A DNA stretch of 40,178 bases from Prochlorococcus sp. AG-409-P19 (GTDB taxonomy: Bacteria > Cyanobacteriota > Cyanobacteriia > PCC-6307 > Cyanobiaceae), in assembly GCA_003215315.1 (NCBI GenBank), contig QCKO01000010.1:1-40178 (forward strand). The letters are read 5' to 3'. Positions 37,501 to 40,178 of this stretch are shown piece after piece. Under the pieces are notes generated by a model. The model made no database searches. It was not told the origin of the DNA and saw nothing but the letters and a program-made list of their open reading frames with translations. Each line of letters begins with the position of its first letter. Within the stretch, counting starts at the first letter, position 1. The translations under genes were made by a program, and so were the position numbers.

Positions 37501-39126
37501 CCTGGAGAAGGGGGACAACTCCCTGGGCAAAAAGTTGATCCTTATATAGCCAAATTGAGAAATAGCAAACCTGGCGTAGCCCTAATTTCACCACCACCTC
37601 ATCATGATATCTACTCAATTGAAGATTTAGCTCAACTCATTCATGACTTACACCAAATTCATCCAACTGCAAAAGTTAGCGTCAAATTAGTCGCAGAAAT
37701 TGGTATTGGGACTATTGCTGGAGGAGTTGCAAAAGCAAATGCTGACGTCATTCAAATATCCGGCCACGATGGAGGCACAGGTGCTTCTCCTCTTAGCTCA
37801 ATCAAGCATGCAGGATTACCATGGGAACTGGGACTAACTGAGGTTCATAAATCCCTTCTTGACAATGGTCTGCGAGATAGAGTTTTACTAAGGGCAGATG
37901 GAGGATTAAAAACTGGGTGGGATGTTGTTATAGCAGCATTACTTGGCGCAGAAGAATTTGGATTTGGAACTGTCGCAATGATTGCCGAAGGCTGCATTAT
38001 GGCAAGAATATGTCACACCAATAAATGCCCCGTAGGAGTTGCCACTCAGCAAGAAGGATTAAGGAAAAGATTCCCTGGACTTCCTGAACATGTAGTGAAT
38101 TTCTTCCTTTTTGTTGCAGAAGAAATCCGTCAACTGATGAGTATCTTAGGAGTCAGAACTATTGAAGAGTTAATAGGAAGAAATGATCTACTTATGCCTA
38201 GGGAAATTCAACTTACTAAAACTCAGAAAGTTGACTTATCTAGTCTCATGCAAACGATACAAAAACCAAAAGATCGTTCTTGGTTAATACACAAAAAGGA
38301 TGCTCATAGTAATGGAGAAGTTTTAGAGGATAATCTTATAACAGATCAAGAAATAAACAATGCAATAAAAAATCAAGGTGACACTTCTAAAGTTATAAAA
38401 ATCAAAAATACTGACCGTAGTGTTTGTGCTCGCATATCAGGAGTAATAGCAAAAAGATATGGAAATCTTGGGTTTAAAGGAAACATAAATCTCAAATTTC
38501 ATGGCTCAGCAGGACAAAGTTTTGGATGTTTCAACCTTAAAGGTATGAATATAATATTAATAGGAGAGGCTAATGATTATGTTGGCAAAGGAATGAATGG
38601 GGGTAATATTGCAATTATGCCATCTATAATTAATGAAGATTCTTCTGATCAGGTAATACTTGGAAATACTTGTCTATACGGTGCAACTGGTGGAAATTTA
38701 TATGCTCTAGGAAGAGCTGGAGAACGTTTTGCTGTTAGGAATAGCGGAGCAGAGACTGTTATCGAAGGAGCAGGTGATCATTGCTGTGAATATATGACAG
38801 GAGGGATTGTAGTGGTACTAGGATCCACTGGAAGAAATATTGGTGCTGGGATGACTGGAGGGATAGCATTCTTTATGGATGAAAATAATCAGCTGAATCA
38901 AAGAGTGAATAAAGAAATTGTTCAAGTTTTCCCTATAAGTAATTCATGTCAAGAAATAATTCTAAAAACTCAAATTGAGAACCATCTAAAACAAACACAT
39001 AGCATAAAGGCGAAAAAAATTCTAACAAATTGGAAAGAGTCTAAAACCTTATTTAAAATAGTTGCTCCCCCTAGTGAAAAGTTAAAGCTAGGTCTTGAAG
39101 ATGTTTTAGTAAAGACATTTTCATAA
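34537..39126 (+). CDS. gltS: Ferredoxin-dependent glutamate synthase
   Basis: Transfers the glutamine amide to 2-oxoglutarate, giving two glutamates with electrons from photosynthetic ferredoxin; centre of ammonium assimilation with glutamine synthetase. 1,529 residues. A 27-residue propeptide precedes the catalytic Cys28 (SGERDA-CGVGFLAN) of the class II amidotransferase domain (~28-430, with MEHRGGCGGDSNSGDGAG). Then come the central domain, the FMN barrel (GEGGEDPARF, KPGEGGQLPGQKVDPYIA, ISGHDGGTGASPLSSI), the 3Fe-4S cluster Cys1153/1159/1164 (CIMARICHTNKCPVGVAT) and a C-terminal Gly-rich beta-helix (~1290-1450). No small NADPH subunit is adjacent, which supports ferredoxin dependence. Symbol glsF or gltB is also used. 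Confidence 0.96.
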   Translation: MKQVIDTSNWPYCDSSSPHSISGERDACGVGFLANINGSKNNWVLKQALRGLSCMEHRGGCGGDSNSGDGAGILCEIPWDYLKSVWDEANKPNTNQMGLGMIFMPKDAEMRNKAKSFCEEEAKALGLNSLGWRKVPVNEAVLGPLAKANAPFINQWLVEGNLQSLQLDALLFRLRRRIGKRAKAEWGAKALNLYICSLSSKTVVYKGMVRSEVLGPFYKDLEDPKFEVSFAVYHRRFSTNTLPRWPLAQPMRLLGHNGEINTLLGNLNWARATEIDIDSVWGKSSNDIKPIINDSFSDSANLDATLELLVRSGRPITDSLLTLVPEAFRDQPELTNKPEISAFYEYSAGTQEPWDGPALLVFTDGRNIGATLDRNGLRPARYCLTHDGYVIMGSEAGVVELNDDQILEKGRLGPGQMLAVDLENKRILRNWDVKKEVSNRYPYLKWIKENRINHEQQSWENKCKVGKLELLQKQTAFGFTAEDFDYIINAMASGAKEPTYCMGDDIPLAILSSKPHLLYDYFKQRFAQVTNPPIDPLREKLVTSLEMTLGTRHAPLKPSPNAAKVIHIDSPILNESDLISLTKLGLKAKTLSTLISIEDDQNSLEKGLKNLCVKTESYVKEGIEILILSDRGLNKQKTYIPPLLAVGAIHHHLLKKDLRLKTSIIIDTAQCWSTHHVACLIGYGVSAICPWMAWETTRHWWESSKTQKLIESGKLENLTIEQAQANLKKALEDGLRKILSKIGISVLASYHGAQIFEAIGIGADLINLAFRGTTSRIAGLSLKELAIETLAFHAKAYPELDRNKLEFLGFVQYRASGEFHLNNPEMSKVLHAAVKSGPGYDHFNTYQQLLENRPVTALRDLLSLKKAQTPLPIESIESVESICQRFCTGGMSLGALSREAHEVLAIAMNRIGGKSNSGEGGEDPARFKILEDVDESHRSATLPNIKGLINGDTACSAIKQIASGRFGVTPEYLISGKQLEIKVAQGAKPGEGGQLPGQKVDPYIAKLRNSKPGVALISPPPHHDIYSIEDLAQLIHDLHQIHPTAKVSVKLVAEIGIGTIAGGVAKANADVIQISGHDGGTGASPLSSIKHAGLPWELGLTEVHKSLLDNGLRDRVLLRADGGLKTGWDVVIAALLGAEEFGFGTVAMIAEGCIMARICHTNKCPVGVATQQEGLRKRFPGLPEHVVNFFLFVAEEIRQLMSILGVRTIEELIGRNDLLMPREIQLTKTQKVDLSSLMQTIQKPKDRSWLIHKKDAHSNGEVLEDNLITDQEINNAIKNQGDTSKVIKIKNTDRSVCARISGVIAKRYGNLGFKGNINLKFHGSAGQSFGCFNLKGMNIILIGEANDYVGKGMNGGNIAIMPSIINEDSSDQVILGNTCLYGATGGNLYALGRAGERFAVRNSGAETVIEGAGDHCCEYMTGGIVVVLGSTGRNIGAGMTGGIAFFMDENNQLNQRVNKEIVQVFPISNSCQEIILKTQIENHLKQTHSIKAKKILTNWKESKTLFKIVAPPSEKLKLGLEDVLVKTFS

Positions 39127-39127
39127 A

Positions 39128-39442
39128 ATGGCTTGGTTTATTAAAACCGAAAAATTCAAACAAGAAACAAAAAGTTTATCTTTTCAAGAAAAAGACTATT
39201 TTCTTCAACAACACAAAGATTGGATTAAATTAAAAAGATCTTTAGGAATAGAAATTTTTAGTGGTTACCTAATCAATCAAAACAAACTACCTGGTGGTGG
39301 CGGATTGTTAATTCTCAAATCAAAATCCTATCAAGAAGCAAGGAAAATAATACTTAAAGACCCTATGATTGCAAATAATTTGGTTAATTGGGAATTACAT
39401 GAAGTCATCTCCGTAGACAAAGATTTATCTGAATTATCTTAA
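39128..39442 (+). CDS. YciI-like protein
   Basis: 104 residues, ATG one base after the glutamate synthase stop, so translationally linked to it. It looks like a YciI-type dimeric alpha-beta barrel (ferredoxin-like fold): MAWFIKTEKFKQETKSLSFQ, then FLQQHKDWIKLKRSLGIEIF with His, SGYLINQNKLPGGGGLLILK and SYQEARKIILKDPMIANNLV with the conserved Asp-Pro. Enzymes of this fold include small isomerases/dehalogenases, but no function is known for this group. It is convergent with lipA, one base between stops. Confidence 0.8.
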   Translation: MAWFIKTEKFKQETKSLSFQEKDYFLQQHKDWIKLKRSLGIEIFSGYLINQNKLPGGGGLLILKSKSYQEARKIILKDPMIANNLVNWELHEVISVDKDLSELS

Positions 39443-39443
39443 T

Positions 39444-40178
39444 TTATCTTGGATATTCGATCATTAATCTTTTAACCTCACCAGCATGGTAACTGCTTCT
39501 CGTGAGAGGGGAACTGATTATCTGTAAAAAATCATGTTCCTCCTCACCTTTTAAACGATATTCATCAAATTGCTTTGGTTTCACAAACCTTGAGACAGGA
39601 AGGTGCCCCTCTCCTGGACAAAGGTATTGACCAATAGTAACTATATCTACTTTATTTAAATTAAGATCATTAAGAACATTTAATACCTCATCATCTTTTT
39701 CACCTAATCCAACCATTAAACCTGATTTTGTATATACTTTTGGCCAGCCTTGTTTAACTCTTCTCAACAATTCAAGAGATCTACTATAAACAGCTTGAGG
39801 TCTAACTCTTGAATATAATCTTGGAACAGTCTCAATATTATGATTTAACACATTTGGCTTTGCATCTAATACTAATTTTAAGGCTTCCCAATTGCCACAA
39901 AAATCTGGTATCAATATTTCAATAGATGTAAGTGGAGATTTTTCTTGCACTGCTTGTATGCACTGCACAAACTGAAAAGCTCCACCATCTTCAAGATCAT
40001 CTCTATTTACAGAAGTTATAACCACATGACTCAAACCCATACGAAATACTGCTTCTGCTAGACGTACTGGTTCCGAAGGGTCTAATGGTCGCTTAGAGGA
40101 GTCAAAACCAATATCGCAATAAGGGCACTTTCGCGTGCATGCAGGACCCATGATTAAAAAAGTCGCTGTTCCAGCAGC
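39444..40178 (-). CDS. lipA: Lipoyl synthase (N-terminus beyond window)
   Basis: Radical SAM enzyme that inserts two sulfurs into octanoyl-protein to make lipoate for 2-oxoacid dehydrogenases and the glycine cleavage system. The visible 244 codons begin inside the gene: [25 protein letters not shown] carries the radical SAM CxxxCxxC; also seen are [50 protein letters not shown], and the C-terminal [13 protein letters not shown] with the conserved Ser that ligates the auxiliary cluster. The three Cys of the N-terminal auxiliary-cluster motif lie outside the window. The frame is open to position 40178, so the ATG at 40149-40151 is an internal Met, not the start. Confidence 0.96.
   Translation of the reverse strand, partial: AAGTATFLIMGPACTRKCPYCDIGFDSSKRPLDPSEPVRLAEAVFRMGLSHVVITSVNRDDLEDGGAFQFVQCIQAVQEKSPLTSIEILIPDFCGNWEALKLVLDAKPNVLNHNIETVPRLYSRVRPQAVYSRSLELLRRVKQGWPKVYTKSGLMVGLGEKDDEVLNVLNDLNLNKVDIVTIGQYLCPGEGHLPVSRFVKPKQFDEYRLKGEEEHDFLQIISSPLTRSSYHAGEVKRLMIEYPR

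Overview
The window is ordinary core chromosome from a small, AT-rich picocyanobacterium, most likely a Prochlorococcus of a low-light clade. This rests on low GC, tight gene packing, many GTG/TTG starts, and cyanobacterium-type genes: ferredoxin-dependent glutamate synthase, MPBQ/MSBQ methyltransferase, LL-diaminopimelate aminotransferase, DUF1997 and DUF3493 proteins, and an RNase E ending in the cyanobacterial Arg-rich PNPase-binding nonapeptide. The clade is an inference from overall look; I could not run a search. I see no prophage, IS element, CRISPR array, rRNA gene or defence system.

Layout. Positions 1-6.7 kb hold, mostly on the minus strand, the 5' part of rpoB, tatD, rpsT, then hisD (+), rpiA and an HtrA/Deg protease. 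Positions 6.8-12.8 kb are a plus-strand translation/transcription operon: rimP, nusA, ylxR-like, infB. Positions 12.8-16.7 kb are the loosest part: a DUF3493 membrane protein, tRNA-Thr(CGT), an acidic tail-anchored protein, a two-helix membrane protein of unknown function with its own intrinsic terminator, an RRM RNA-binding protein, rpsU, a 74-residue hypothetical, a half-size AbrB-type membrane protein, and several possible very short ORFs. Positions 16.7-20.8 kb hold a radical SAM enzyme, a CPBP intramembrane protease, clpS and dapL. Positions 20.9-26.3 kb hold a radical SAM/DUF2344 protein, rne and rnhB on the plus strand. Positions 26.3-29.3 kb hold a DUF1997 protein, pheA, the MPBQ/MSBQ methyltransferase and a LON-substrate-binding-domain protein. 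Positions 29.4-34.2 kb are the str operon (rpsL-rpsG-fusA-tufA-rpsJ, minus strand). Positions 34.5-39.4 kb hold the glutamate synthase and a YciI-like protein; the window ends inside lipA.

Most of the content is gene-expression machinery (RNA polymerase, NusA, RimP, IF-2, EF-G, EF-Tu, four ribosomal proteins in full, RNase E, RNase HII, an RRM protein) plus amino-acid and cofactor synthesis (His, Lys, Phe, Glu, lipoate, plastoquinone/tocopherol). The most notable structure not explained by genes is: two recent in-frame tandem repeat expansions in neighbouring genes (48 bp x2 in nusA, 36 bp x3 in infB); RNA hairpins in the rne leader, in the rimP leader and between tufA and rpsJ; and a perfect 16-bp palindrome just upstream of a putative glutamate synthase promoter. 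I did not find convincing evidence of a new multi-gene system; the best candidates for undescribed biology are the small membrane proteins at 13.2-14.3 kb and the regulatory hairpins.
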